Position numbers and translations under genes: made by a program. Of a stretch of DNA of 64,000 nt, positions 49,947-58,392 are shown in pieces (the first letter of the stretch is position 1; every line of letters begins with the position of its first letter). Origin of the DNA: an uncultured Clostridia bacterium (GTDB taxonomy: Bacteria; Bacillota; Clostridia; Christensenellales; UBA1242); NCBI GenBank assembly GCA_934747385.1, contig CAKVGK010000001.1, forward strand, positions 402,768 to 466,767. The letters run 5' to 3'. The notes below the pieces were generated by a model. The model searched no databases. It was not told the origin of the DNA and worked only from the letters and a program-made list of their open reading frames with translations.

Positions 49947-52900
49947 TTATTTAATTTTTTTATTTTGTTTTAGCCTTATAACGAAAACGCAAAGGGCAAG
50001 CAGCGCACACCCACCCAACGCAAAGGCTGTGGCAATCAAAATTTCTTTTTGGTTGATTTTGTGCTTAACTTTAATTGTCAATTGCAAACTTGTATTATTG
50101 CCGTCGCTGTCAACAACAGTATATTTAACAAAATATTCGCCTTTTTGATTCGTGTTTAAGTTTGTTTCAATCTCAACATTCTCTTGGTCTGGTTCAATAA
50201 CGAAATCTTCATCATCAGTTATTTCAACCAAACTCAGCAAATCAATTTCTTGCTTTTCAAATATCTCAACTGGATTTTGTTTTGCCTTTATTTGTGGGGC
50301 AGAACCTTTTAAAATGGTGGCAATATATTGGTCAAACTCTTGGCGGTCTTCAGGTTTTAAATTTTTATATGCTTTGATGATTTTTTGCTTGTTCTCAGTG
50401 TCGAAATTGCGATTTTCAAGTTCCAAACATGTTTTACTTTCAACATAGTTGCTTATGCTTTGCTTTAAATAGTCAACAGCGGCATTATACATGACAGTTT
50501 CTGTATCAAAATCTGCCACATTAATTAGTTTAAGCCCTTGCTCGCAAACCTCAAATTCAATAGTTTTGTCTGTGGTTTTGTAGGCAGAAATGGTTTTGCC
50601 TGTAAGCAGGCTGTCAACGTCAACATATTGTGGGGCGTTGGTGTAAATCACAACTTTGTAGCCGTACTGCAGGTCAACATAAGGACTTTCTCGCGTGAGG
50701 TTGGAAAAGTATTGGCTGCCTTTAACTTCCGCTTTATCAATTTCTTGTGATTTGTCCGCATTGAAAATTGTAACCGAGCAGTAAACTTCATCAGGGTGAT
50801 TTTTCCAATAATCGCCTTGATTGCCAAGGTTCGACCCACCATAAACAATTGTCGCTTTCAAATTGTTTTCGCTCAACGTCAAAACATATCCGGTTGTTTT
50901 AAAATAACCATGAATCCAGATTTTGCTTGGGTGATAATATGAGTAATCAAAGTTGTTGTAACTGTATGTCACATTGTTTTCACCCTCAACCAAACTAACG
51001 CAGCACATGTTGGCAGTATAGTTAAAATCGGTTGGGAATTTAAGCCAAAAGCTGACGGCAGTCAAACCGGTAATCTCAATATTTTTTGATAAAATTTTAA
51101 CAACTTTAATTGTCTTTCCATTGTGCACAACAACCATATTTCTATTTGCTATTTTGTTAAAATTGTCAATTTCAATTGTAACTTTCAAACTGCTTTCAAC
51201 TTGGTATTTTTCGAATAGGTTTTCATCAACTGGCGCATAACTTAAATCAAGGTTTTCACCCTGTTTGATTTCGCTTAATTTGTTTTCAGAAACAGCGTCT
51301 TTTAAAATTGAAAAGGTGTTCAAGTTTTTTGCATAAATTTCTTGCTTAACCCCGTCACTGATTGGCAATCCCCATGCTGTTAGATATGGGATAATGTTCG
51401 CGTTGTAGGTTTCGGCAAAAAACTTTGCGTAAATTTCTGGAATATTGTTTTTGTTTGTGCCATAAACGTCCACATAACTACGATAAAAACTGAACAATTT
51501 GGCATAGGTTGTTGAGCCCTCGAAAGCGTCAAATAGGTTCACAAGGCAATACAGTTTTTCGCCAACATTGGTGTATGTTCCATCTGCATTGTTAAAAATT
51601 TGTTTGCCAGATTTTCGCGTATTGTTGCGGCTTTCTTCAATGTTTTGTTTTGTGCCCATCCAGTCGCCGTTTGCTTTGTAAATAGACTTGTCAATTTGCA
51701 CATAGTGCGCCAATATGTTGTTGCCGGTTTCGTTTAGGCACATGTTAAATCCGCCACCACTACCTTGACCAAGATAGCCTTGATAGCCGTGTCCAATTTC
51801 GTGCAACGTGCCCCAGCCATAAGTAAAAATTGCTGCAATTGAAGCCCCGCACACGCCAATGTGATTGCCAGCGTAATATGCGTTGCCAGATGCGTTTCCG
51901 TTAGATTTTGCAAAATATTTAATTTTAACATTTTGGTCGGTTGCTTTGTCTGGGTTGAGTGAAAGCCCAATCATTTCATCCATTTTGTTGGTCACTTTTA
52001 TGAAATAAGCCAAACTGTCGTCAAGGTTTCCAATTAATGCGTTGTTGTTTGGTGCGACGTATTTGGAAATTTTGTCTTTGTCGGTGAGAGGCACAAGCAC
52101 AGTCATGGCTTCGCAATCCACAACGCCCAGCGAGTTTTGGCTTGCTTGCCAGTTTTCAAAAAATTTGGCTTCATTGTCTTTATACAAGTAATAATCCAAT
52201 GGCAAAACTGAACTATCGTAACTCACAATTATTTTATAGGTTTTGTTAATTGCTTCACCCTTGGATTGAACCACACTGCTCGCAAATGGTACGCTGTCAC
52301 ACTCGCCGTCAGTTGCAACATTTTTGATTGTGGCAAAATCTGCATTGGATTTATTAACTGTTGCAAAACTAATTTTGTTGTTGTAATTTGAAAGCATCTG
52401 TAAATTCAAATCCGTGTCGGCAGTTTCAACTTTAACTTTAATTTCGCTGCCCGCTGGCATAAACACACCCAAAATCTGCCTGTCCCCAGCGTGGCAACGA
52501 TTTACTTTTATTGCGGACAAATTGTCCACATTTGGCAAAGTGTAAAGTGTTCTTTCAATGGTGCAAACTCCGTTTTCAGTGTTCAAAACTTTAACGGGAA
52601 CACTGATTTTTGAGATGTTATTGTGGCTGTCTGTCACTCTGTAACTTATGCCATATTCACCAGCAATGGTTGGGTTAACATTGTTGGAAGTGCAAACTAT
52701 TTTTGAACTCAAATCCCCATCTTCAAAATCTTTTGCAAAAATTCTAAAACGACTGTCCAAAATGTCAAAACTGCTAACAACATTTTTATCAATAGTAATA
52801 TTTGTTGCGCCATAAAACACTGGCTTGTTTGTTGTGCTGTACAAACTCTCACTTTGAGTGTCAACGCTGGCAAATGAGGTTGATTGTACGCAAAAAACGT

Positions 52901-52958
52901 TTGCACACAAACAACATACAAAACCAACAATAATCAATGCAATATTAAATTTTTTCAT
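49947..52958 (-). CDS. Secreted, membrane-anchored M60-like (enhancin/mucinase) metallopeptidase
   Basis: Large surface protein of 1003 residues. It has an N-terminal signal peptide (about 1-27) and an Ig-like DUF5011-type module (about 45-125). A beta-rich region follows, then the M60 core with GWGTLHEIGHGYQG (about 380-395; HExxH) and the second-ligand Glu in MCLNETGNN. Beyond lie binding-type beta domains, a second Ig-like module (about 890-965) and a C-terminal membrane helix with a basic end. M60-like enzymes cleave mucin O-glycoproteins; here the substrate is inferred. No Shine-Dalgarno; TATAAT ends 6 nt before the ATG. Confidence 0.9.
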   Translation of the reverse strand: MKKFNIALIIVGFVCCLCANVFCVQSTSFASVDTQSESLYSTTNKPVFYGATNITIDKNVVSSFDILDSRFRIFAKDFEDGDLSSKIVCTSNNVNPTIAGEYGISYRVTDSHNNISKISVPVKVLNTENGVCTIERTLYTLPNVDNLSAIKVNRCHAGDRQILGVFMPAGSEIKVKVETADTDLNLQMLSNYNNKISFATVNKSNADFATIKNVATDGECDSVPFASSVVQSKGEAINKTYKIIVSYDSSVLPLDYYLYKDNEAKFFENWQASQNSLGVVDCEAMTVLVPLTDKDKISKYVAPNNNALIGNLDDSLAYFIKVTNKMDEMIGLSLNPDKATDQNVKIKYFAKSNGNASGNAYYAGNHIGVCGASIAAIFTYGWGTLHEIGHGYQGYLGQGSGGGFNMCLNETGNNILAHYVQIDKSIYKANGDWMGTKQNIEESRNNTRKSGKQIFNNADGTYTNVGEKLYCLVNLFDAFEGSTTYAKLFSFYRSYVDVYGTNKNNIPEIYAKFFAETYNANIIPYLTAWGLPISDGVKQEIYAKNLNTFSILKDAVSENKLSEIKQGENLDLSYAPVDENLFEKYQVESSLKVTIEIDNFNKIANRNMVVVHNGKTIKVVKILSKNIEITGLTAVSFWLKFPTDFNYTANMCCVSLVEGENNVTYSYNNFDYSYYHPSKIWIHGYFKTTGYVLTLSENNLKATIVYGGSNLGNQGDYWKNHPDEVYCSVTIFNADKSQEIDKAEVKGSQYFSNLTRESPYVDLQYGYKVVIYTNAPQYVDVDSLLTGKTISAYKTTDKTIEFEVCEQGLKLINVADFDTETVMYNAAVDYLKQSISNYVESKTCLELENRNFDTENKQKIIKAYKNLKPEDRQEFDQYIATILKGSAPQIKAKQNPVEIFEKQEIDLLSLVEITDDEDFVIEPDQENVEIETNLNTNQKGEYFVKYTVVDSDGNNTSLQLTIKVKHKINQKEILIATAFALGGCALLALCVFVIRLKQNKKIK

Positions 52959-52964
52959 AATGTT

Positions 52965-52970
52965 ATTATA
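52965..52970 (-). promoter_or_regulatory. -10 box of the M60 gene, leaderless type
   Basis: TGA-TATAAT, 6 nt before the ATG at 52958. Confidence 0.65.
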
Positions 52971-53056
52971 TCATAACCAAACCATTATTTTGCAAGCATA
53001 AAACAAATTTTTGTTTTAATTGGTCAAAATGCGTAAAAAACTTGGGAAACCCCAAG

Positions 53057-53836
53057 TTAAATCAAAATTTGAGATATAACAAAAATCACAAGCAAGTGCA
53101 ATGGGTAATAAATGTAAAACAGCCATTTCATAAACTTGTTGAATTTAGCATTCTTGCCACGCTCACCATTGTACAAAGCAATAACAGGTATTGCCAACAC
53201 AACGCCAAATTGAATAAGCCCATAAACTTTGCTCAAAGCAAAAAAGTAGACCAAAGCATAAAGAAGAGTGTAAAACAAGCACCACAAAATTTGTTTTAAT
53301 GGTTTGCCGCGGTTTGTGCCAATGGACATAATAAACAATGATGCAATGCAACTCCAGTCGGCTGGGAATGCGGCAAGGCACAACAAAACAACCAAAATTG
53401 GCTTGAACCTGTTTTGGATTTTTTCACTGTTCGCAATTTGCAACATAACCAAACCAATTGCCAACGACCACATAACGCTTGTTTGATTGAGCACATGCCC
53501 CCAAAACCCTTCGCCTGTTGCAAAAGGAATTAAACTCAGCCAGCCATACTGCCTAAAAGACAAGGATTGCAACATATATGGCACATGGGCAATCAAAGAA
53601 AACAAAAACAATCTGCCAGTGTATTTTTTAACATTTCGTGTGTAATGATAACCTTCTGCCACACAAAAACACATAATCGGGCAAGTTAATCTGCCAATAA
53701 TGTGCATAACAATCGCCGTTGGGTGCGTGGAGTAACCCACAAAAACCGCCCAGGCGATGTGGTCAATTGTCATTGCAACAATTGCAATCATTTTAATCAT
53801 ATTGGAATTTAAAATTTTCTTATATTCTTCCACCAT
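53057..53836 (-). CDS. TraX-family membrane protein
   Basis: The 259 residues have about eight membrane segments and open with the family start IKMIAIVAMTIDHIAW. GRLTCPIMCFCVAEGYHYT and YPLHLLVIF follow, typical of TraX/acyltransferase-3-like proteins. The plasmid TraX acetylates F-pilin; chromosomal relatives have unknown roles. The ATG at 53836 is preceded by TATAAT (53843-53848) at 6 nt and no Shine-Dalgarno. It is close to the M60 gene on the same strand but separated by 98 bp. Confidence 0.88.
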   Translation of the reverse strand: MVEEYKKILNSNMIKMIAIVAMTIDHIAWAVFVGYSTHPTAIVMHIIGRLTCPIMCFCVAEGYHYTRNVKKYTGRLFLFSLIAHVPYMLQSLSFRQYGWLSLIPFATGEGFWGHVLNQTSVMWSLAIGLVMLQIANSEKIQNRFKPILVVLLCLAAFPADWSCIASLFIMSIGTNRGKPLKQILWCLFYTLLYALVYFFALSKVYGLIQFGVVLAIPVIALYNGERGKNAKFNKFMKWLFYIYYPLHLLVIFVISQILI

Positions 53837-53872
53837 ATAACAATTATACAAAACTCAACCTTTTAAAAGCAA

Positions 53873-53898
53873 CAAAAAAACGCAGATTAAACTGCGCT
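53873..53898 (-). terminator. Terminator of tRNA-Gly
   Basis: GCGCAG / CTGCGT stem followed by a T-run on the minus strand, 22 nt after the tRNA. Confidence 0.85.
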
Positions 53899-53920
53899 TA
53901 ATGCACATTATTCATTTTAT

Positions 53921-53994
53921 TGGAGCGGGTGAAGGGAATCGAACCCTCCTCACAGGCTTGGGAAGCCCGCGTACTACCGATGTACTACACCCGC
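53921..53994 (-). tRNA. tRNA-Gly (anticodon CCC), CCA encoded
   Basis: Acceptor GCGGGTG / CACCCGC, anticodon stem CGGGC / GCCTG with loop TTCCCAA (CCC), T-loop GTTCGATTC, discriminator T, encoded CCA. It reads GGG. Confidence 0.96.
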
Positions 53995-54128
53995 ACAAAG
54001 GTTTACTAATTGGAAACTTTTAATTTTTATTAGCGTTATTAGTTTATCATAGTTGATTAATTTAGGCAAGCAAAACAATATTGTTTGAAAATTAAATTCA
54101 TATTTTTACAAAATATTTTAAAAATGTC

Positions 54129-54157
54129 TTGACAATCAATTTAATTTTAGATATACT
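54129..54157 (+). promoter_or_regulatory. Promoter of tRNA-Met
   Basis: TTGACA (54129-54134), 17-bp spacer, TATACT (54152-54157), about 12 nt before the tRNA. Confidence 0.8.
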
Positions 54158-54168
54158 TTCAAATATCT

Positions 54169-54244
54169 GGCGGTGTGGCTCAGCGGTTAAAGCAATCGGT
54201 TCATACCCGATAGATCGGTAGTTCAAGTCTACCCACCGCCACCA
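54169..54244 (+). tRNA. tRNA-Met (anticodon CAT), elongator type
   Basis: Acceptor GGCGGTG / CACCGCC with a G1-C72 pair, so it is not the initiator. Anticodon stem ATCGG / CCGAT with loop TTCATAC (CAT), discriminator A, encoded CCA. An Ile tRNA with lysidine-modified CAT cannot be fully excluded, but the body matches elongator Met. Confidence 0.92.
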
Positions 54245-54557
54245 CGCCAAACAAACTTTTAATTGCATTGCAACTTGCTTGCAAAAGCGTAACAAATTTT
54301 GTTGGAAAGAAAGGAAGAAAGAAAAACTTTTAAAGGGTGTCTTTCATAGTAAGCAAAAATTGCTTAAATTATCAATTTAATTAATCAGTTTATTTACAAA
54401 CTGTTCATATTAGATTAGAAACAAAGTAATGAAAAGAAACCACAAGGAAGCGGGTATCCGTTCCGTGGTGTCTTGTCATAAATGTGGGCAATTGCCCATA
54501 AATGAAGTTTGCGTAAATTTATTTAGCAAACGATAAAGCAGGGCAAATTGCCCACAT
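54245..54557. other. Structured non-coding spacer between tRNA-Met and tRNA-Glu
   Basis: No gene. It has a long imperfect hairpin at 54440-54468 (CCACAAGGAAGCGG / CCGTTCCGTGG). Two palindromes, GGGCAATTGCCC (54486-54497) and GGGCAAATTGCCC (54541-54553), also form an outer inverted repeat (TGTGGGCAA at 54483-54491 with TTGCCCACA at 54548-54556) ending 2 bp before tRNA-Glu. Confidence 0.6.
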
Positions 54558-54632
54558 GGTCCCATGGTCAAGTGGTTAAGACACCGCCCTTTCACGGCGG
54601 TATCAGGGGTTCGAGTCCCCTTGGGACTACCA
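54558..54632 (+). tRNA. tRNA-Glu (anticodon TTC), CCA encoded
   Basis: Acceptor GGTCCCA / TGGGACT (G-U end pair), anticodon stem CCGCC / GGCGG with loop CTTTCAC (TTC), T-loop GTTCGAGTC, encoded CCA. Confidence 0.96.
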
Positions 54633-54640
54633 AAAAAGAG

Positions 54641-54665
54641 GAGCAGAATTGCTCCTTTTTTGTTT
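54641..54665. terminator. Terminator of tRNA-Glu
   Basis: GGAGCA / TGCTCC stem with GAAT loop and six T residues; the A-run before it may also serve ychF from the right. Confidence 0.85.
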
Positions 54666-54671
54666 TTAAAT

Positions 54672-55766
54672 TTACACGTTGAATTTGAAAACGATAATGT
54701 CGCCGTCTTGAACAACATAGTCTTTGCCGGCGCTTATGATTTTGCCTTTTTCGCGGCAAAGATTGTAGTCCCCAAGCGTAATCAAATCGTCATATTTAAC
54801 AACGTCAGCACGTATAAATCCACGCTCAAAGTCAGTGTGGATTTTTCCTGCTGCTTGAGGGGCAAGAGTCCCGCGGCGAATTGTCCAAGCATGCACTTCC
54901 TTTTCACCTGCTGTTATGAAACTGATAAGCCCAAGTAAATGGTAACTTGCCACGATAAGCTTTTCCAAACCAGAAGACTCAATACCCAATTCCTGCTTGA
55001 ACATTTCGCGGTCTTCAGCTGGCATATTGATGAGTTCCTCTTCAGTTCTCGCACACAAAGAAACAACCTCTGCTTTTTCCGCGTCTGCAATCTTTTTAAT
55101 TTTTTCAATATTTTCACGTTGGAAATCGTCAAGTTCGTCACTAGTATTGGCAACATAAATTATTGGTTTGCTTGTAATGAGGAAAAACCCATCAACAATT
55201 TTCTGTTCTTCTGTGTTAAGGTGCAACATGCGTGCCGGTTTTTGGTATTTTAAAAGTTCCAAAATTTCGTTCAGCAATTCGAATTCTTTTGTTGTCTGTT
55301 GGTCTGCTTGACCACCATGCACGATTTTCTTAATGCGGTCAATGCGTTTTGTTACCGCGTCAATATCGCTTAAAATGAGTTCAAGATTTATTGTTTCAAT
55401 ATCTCTGACTGGGTCAATGCTTCCGTCAACGTGAATAATCTTGTCGTTTTTAAACACGCGCACAACATGCACAATAGCGTCCACTTCACGAATGTGACTT
55501 AAAAATTTATTGCCAAGTCCCGCGCCTTCGCTTGCGCCTTTAACAAGGCCAGCAATGTCAACAAACTCAATTTGAGCAGGGATGATTTTGTTTGTGTGAT
55601 ACATTTCTGCCAATTTGTTCAGTCGCTCGTCTGCAACGTCAACCACACCCACATTAGGTTCAATTGTGCAAAATGGGTAGTTTGCACTTTCTGCGCCTGC
55701 TTTTGTAATAGCGTTAAATAATGTACTTTTGCCAACATTTGGCAATCCAACAACACCTAATTTCAA
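54672..55766 (-). CDS. ychF: Ribosome-binding ATPase YchF (EngD)
   Basis: Obg-family P-loop protein that prefers ATP and binds ribosomes. The 364 residues open KLGVVGLPNVGKSTLFNA and contain CTIEPNVGVV, VDIAGLVKGAS and the C-terminal TGS domain (TDFERGFIRADV). The start is assigned to TTG at 55766, after GAGGT, because it yields the family N terminus and length (363-366); the open frame continues 69 bp further upstream. It faces uppP across a short shared promoter region. Confidence 0.96.
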   Translation of the reverse strand: MKLGVVGLPNVGKSTLFNAITKAGAESANYPFCTIEPNVGVVDVADERLNKLAEMYHTNKIIPAQIEFVDIAGLVKGASEGAGLGNKFLSHIREVDAIVHVVRVFKNDKIIHVDGSIDPVRDIETINLELILSDIDAVTKRIDRIKKIVHGGQADQQTTKEFELLNEILELLKYQKPARMLHLNTEEQKIVDGFFLITSKPIIYVANTSDELDDFQRENIEKIKKIADAEKAEVVSLCARTEEELINMPAEDREMFKQELGIESSGLEKLIVASYHLLGLISFITAGEKEVHAWTIRRGTLAPQAAGKIHTDFERGFIRADVVKYDDLITLGDYNLCREKGKIISAGKDYVVQDGDIIVFKFNV

Positions 55767-55835
55767 TTTTAATACCTCAATTTTTCTAGAATATTTTTGC
55801 AACTCAATAATACTATATTTAAAGGAAAATTTCAA

Positions 55836-56585
55836 GTGAAAAATATCTTAAAATATATTTTAATTGGAGTTGTGCAGGGTTTAACCGAGTTTTTGCCAAT
55901 ATCAAGCAGTGGACATATAGTTTTGTTTGGTTCTCTTTTTGAGTTGGACAACCTTCTGTTGTTGAGCGTTGTGGCACATGTGGGCACGCTTTTTGCAGTT
56001 GTGTTTTGTTATCGCAACAAAATAAAAGAACTGATAAAAAAGCCGTTAAATCCAACAAATATTTGTTTGCTTATTGCAACAATTCCAACCATTGTTATGG
56101 TGCTAATTTTTAACAAATTTTTGGAAAAGAATTTTTCTTCTAGTGTCTTGGTTTGGGGCTTTTTAATTTCAGCTGTATTGCTTGCTGTTGCTGATTTTAA
56201 AAAGGCAGGAAACAAGTCAATAAACAAGCGGAATGCGTTATACATGGGTGTTGCACAAGGCTTGGCATTGCTGCCGGGTATTTCACGTAGCGGTTCAACC
56301 TTAGTTTGCGGTTTGCTGGTAGGTGTGGAAAAACAGCGGGCTTTGGATTTTTCTTTCCTCATGAGCATTCCAGTTATTTTGGCAAGTGCGGTTTATGAAG
56401 GTGCAAAATTGTTCACCTACCAATTAACAATAAACTGGTTGGGAATTGTTATAGTTATGATTACGTCATTTGTTTTTGGAATTTTATCAATCAAACTCAT
56501 GTTAAATTTGGTTAAGAAAAATAAATTGATTTATTTCAGTTTTTACTTAATTTTGCTCAGTCTTTTGGTGATTTTCTTTGTGTAA
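55836..56585 (+). CDS. uppP: Undecaprenyl-diphosphatase UppP (BacA family)
   Basis: Recycles undecaprenyl pyrophosphate to the monophosphate for cell-wall synthesis. The 249-residue protein has about eight helices and the two family signatures, GLTEFLPISSSGH (about 17-29) and PGISRSGSTL (about 153-162). The start is a GTG at 55836 after AAAGGAAAAT; the open frame begins upstream at 55797 without a ribosome binding site. It links to the lipid-carrier demand of the glycan operon at 20-24 kb. Confidence 0.95.
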   Translation: MKNILKYILIGVVQGLTEFLPISSSGHIVLFGSLFELDNLLLLSVVAHVGTLFAVVFCYRNKIKELIKKPLNPTNICLLIATIPTIVMVLIFNKFLEKNFSSSVLVWGFLISAVLLAVADFKKAGNKSINKRNALYMGVAQGLALLPGISRSGSTLVCGLLVGVEKQRALDFSFLMSIPVILASAVYEGAKLFTYQLTINWLGIVIVMITSFVFGILSIKLMLNLVKKNKLIYFSFYLILLSLLVIFFV

Positions 56586-56673
56586 CTGGTAAAGAATATC
56601 GACATAATTCGACAAAATACGATATTTCTTCGTAAACAATTGAACAAAATTCTGTATGTCTTAAAATAAATGT

Positions 56674-56880
56674 ATGAAAATGGGAAAGGTAATAAGAGAT
56701 TTAAGGCATGAAAGGCACATTACGCAGCAACAACTTGCAACAGCCATTAACACAACACAAGACACAATTTCGCTTTGGGAACTTAATAAAAGTTGCCCTG
56801 ATGCATATTTCATTGTTAAACTTGCCAAATATTTTAGCGTTAGTTCGGACTATCTGCTGGGCTTGCAGGATGTTATCTAA
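56674..56880 (+). CDS. Small single-domain XRE regulator
   Basis: The 68 residues form one helix-turn-helix domain: GKVIRDLRHERHITQQQLAT, then ISLWELNKS and the closing FSVSSDYLLGL. No other domain. TAAAAT ends 6 nt before the ATG and TTGAAC lies 16 bp upstream; no Shine-Dalgarno. It is 11 bp upstream of the promoter of the large RNA at 56.9 kb, so it could regulate that RNA. Confidence 0.85.
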   Translation: MKMGKVIRDLRHERHITQQQLATAINTTQDTISLWELNKSCPDAYFIVKLAKYFSVSSDYLLGLQDVI

Positions 56881-56891
56881 TTTTGCTGTAC

Positions 56892-56920
56892 TTGACATTT
56901 TTTTAAATATGTGCTAATAT
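56892..56920 (+). promoter_or_regulatory. Promoter of the large structured RNA
   Basis: TTGACA (56892-56897), 17-bp spacer ending TGC (extended -10), TAATAT (56915-56920); predicted start near 56927. Confidence 0.8.
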
Positions 56921-56926
56921 AGTTAC

Positions 56927-57543
56927 ATAACGAAGGCGCAGTATTCTAGTCAACTAGGTGAAACGAGGATGCTGAAATAAGCATTGCTAGCATAACTATG
57001 AAGTTTCTGGTGTTGGCCTTGATTGCCCAAATTGGGGCTGATGCTGGGAGTTAAGATTTTTGGGTTGTATGTAATGGCATACATATTTACGCCCAATTAT
57101 CGTGGAGACCCAAGTGGGTGAGGTTGATGGTATGTAAGTCTATCTCATCGCTTGGATTAGGAACCTGCATACGGCGAAAGTTGCGTGCAGTGTAGCTTGC
57201 TTTGAGTGGTCAACTTGGGATAAAGCGACAACTTGCTTACTTCACAAAGTACACGTGAATTTTCAAGTTGCTTTTGAAATCTTGACCGCAAAATAAAGAT
57301 AAGTTCCGTCGATGTTGCCAAGGAAATCTTCTAGACTGTTCCTGAGGAAACGTGTTGGGGATTATAGTGTGGTCTCAGTGGCGATTCGGTGTAAGTTCTG
57401 CATAAAGGGAAACCGCTTTGTGGGTAACTGCAAAGTGCGGAATTGGGAAATCCAACCGAACCTTATGCCGCAAGGTTTACTCAAAACGTTGCCTTCGTAA
57501 ATTTAGTTTAAACATGCGTGGTTAATTGCTGCGCATGTTTTTT
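56927..57543 (+). ncRNA. Large structured non-coding RNA, about 600 nt; possible ROOL-class RNA
   Basis: No credible protein frame. It has its own strong promoter and terminator. The 5' and 3' ends pair (ACGAAGGC at 56930-56937 with GCCTTCGT at 57491-57498). Internal hairpins include TGCT-GAAATA-AGCA near 56970, TGGG / CCCA at 57061-57095 around GTATG / CATAC, CTGCA / TGCAG with a GAAA loop at 57165-57190, and AACCTT / AAGGTT at 57459-57477. Base composition is clearly richer in G and C than flanking DNA. It lacks tmRNA, RNase P and SRP core motifs. Size, shape and host group recall ROOL RNAs (or GOLLD/OLE); class membership is a guess. Confidence 0.75.
57511..57543 (+). terminator. Terminator of the large RNA
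   Basis: AACATGCG / CGCATGTT stem with a 13-nt loop, followed by T residues. Confidence 0.85.
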
Positions 57544-57795
57544 ATCGTGTTAAACAACAAACCAAATTTGTGAGTCTTGATAAAATAAATTGGTTTATTT
57601 TATTTATTCAAATTTAATATTGACTTTAAAAATTAATTTTGATAAAATATAAAAAAATTAATTAAAAAGGCAAAAAATGTGCAAAAAATAATATTTTTTA
57701 GTTAATTTTTAAAAAATAATTAATTTTTTAGTAATTTTTTGTGAATATAATAATATTTTTTAAAATCAATAATAAATTATTTAATTAAGGAAGAT
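57544..57795. other. AT-only spacer
   Basis: Almost pure A/T with long runs; nothing recognisable except the AAGGA ribosome binding site of the following gene. Confidence 0.5.
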
Positions 57796-58344
57796 ATGAA
57801 AAAAGAGAAAAAACAAAAAAATAAATATTGGGTTTGGCCGACAATTGTTTTTGTGATGGCAATTTTAATTTCACTTGCGTTTAGCATGCTTAGCGAATGG
57901 GCACTTTCCAGTGCAGGCATTGCGGTGGCTGTGGTTGTTATTGTTGTGTTTATTGTTATAAGCATAATTTTTGACATGCTTGGCTTGGCAGTTGCAAGTT
58001 GTAATGTGGAAGATTTTCACGCCATGGCGTCAAGAAAAGTTAAGGGCAGCAAACAAGCACTTGCTTTGGTTAAAAATGCGGATAAGGTCAGTTCGGTTTG
58101 CAACGACGTTATTGGTGACGTGTGTGGCATTTTGTCTGGTGCGGCTGGGGCAGCATTGCTAACAAATATTGCTTTAAACGCAAACGGATTTTTAACAATT
58201 TTTGTTTCAAGTTTGGTGGCTGCAATTATCGCTGGTTTCACAATTGGCGGCAAGGCAATGTTTAAGCGTGTGGCAATCACTCATGCAACAGGCATAACTT
58301 TGGCTTTTGCCAAATTCATCAATTTTTTCACCCATAAAGGTTAA
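57796..58344 (+). CDS. CNNM/DUF21-like membrane protein without CBS domains
   Basis: The 182 residues have two N-terminal membrane segments (about 12-32, 38-62), then a stretch resembling the DUF21 transmembrane domain of CNNM/CorC proteins: LAVASCNVEDFHAMASRKVK, then ALALVKNADKVSSVCNDVIG and LSGAAGAALL. Two further helices follow. The CBS pair and CorC-HlyC domain that normally come next are absent, so it is a minimal form. Metal transport is only inferred. Confidence 0.75.
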   Translation: MKKEKKQKNKYWVWPTIVFVMAILISLAFSMLSEWALSSAGIAVAVVVIVVFIVISIIFDMLGLAVASCNVEDFHAMASRKVKGSKQALALVKNADKVSSVCNDVIGDVCGILSGAAGAALLTNIALNANGFLTIFVSSLVAAIIAGFTIGGKAMFKRVAITHATGITLAFAKFINFFTHKG

Positions 58345-58356
58345 GTTGAAAATAAA

Positions 58357-58390
58357 AAAGACACACCAAAACACAAGGTGTATCTTTTTT
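58357..58390. terminator. Bidirectional terminator between the CNNM-like gene and uvrB
   Basis: AAGACACACC / GGTGTATCTT stem (one mismatch) with flanking A- and T-runs. Confidence 0.8.
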
Positions 58391-58392
58391 AA

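Noticed and set aside
53057..53836. Conjugation region implied by TraX
   Set aside because: No relaxase, T4SS or pilin genes nearby; TraX-like proteins are common on Bacillota chromosomes.
56927..57543. RNase P RNA, tmRNA or group II intron for the large RNA
   Set aside because: No GAGGAAAGUC-type RNase P core, no tRNA-like ends or tag frame for tmRNA, and the GAAA-loop hairpin at 57165-57190 lacks the AGC triad and bulge of intron domain V; no reverse transcriptase gene is near.
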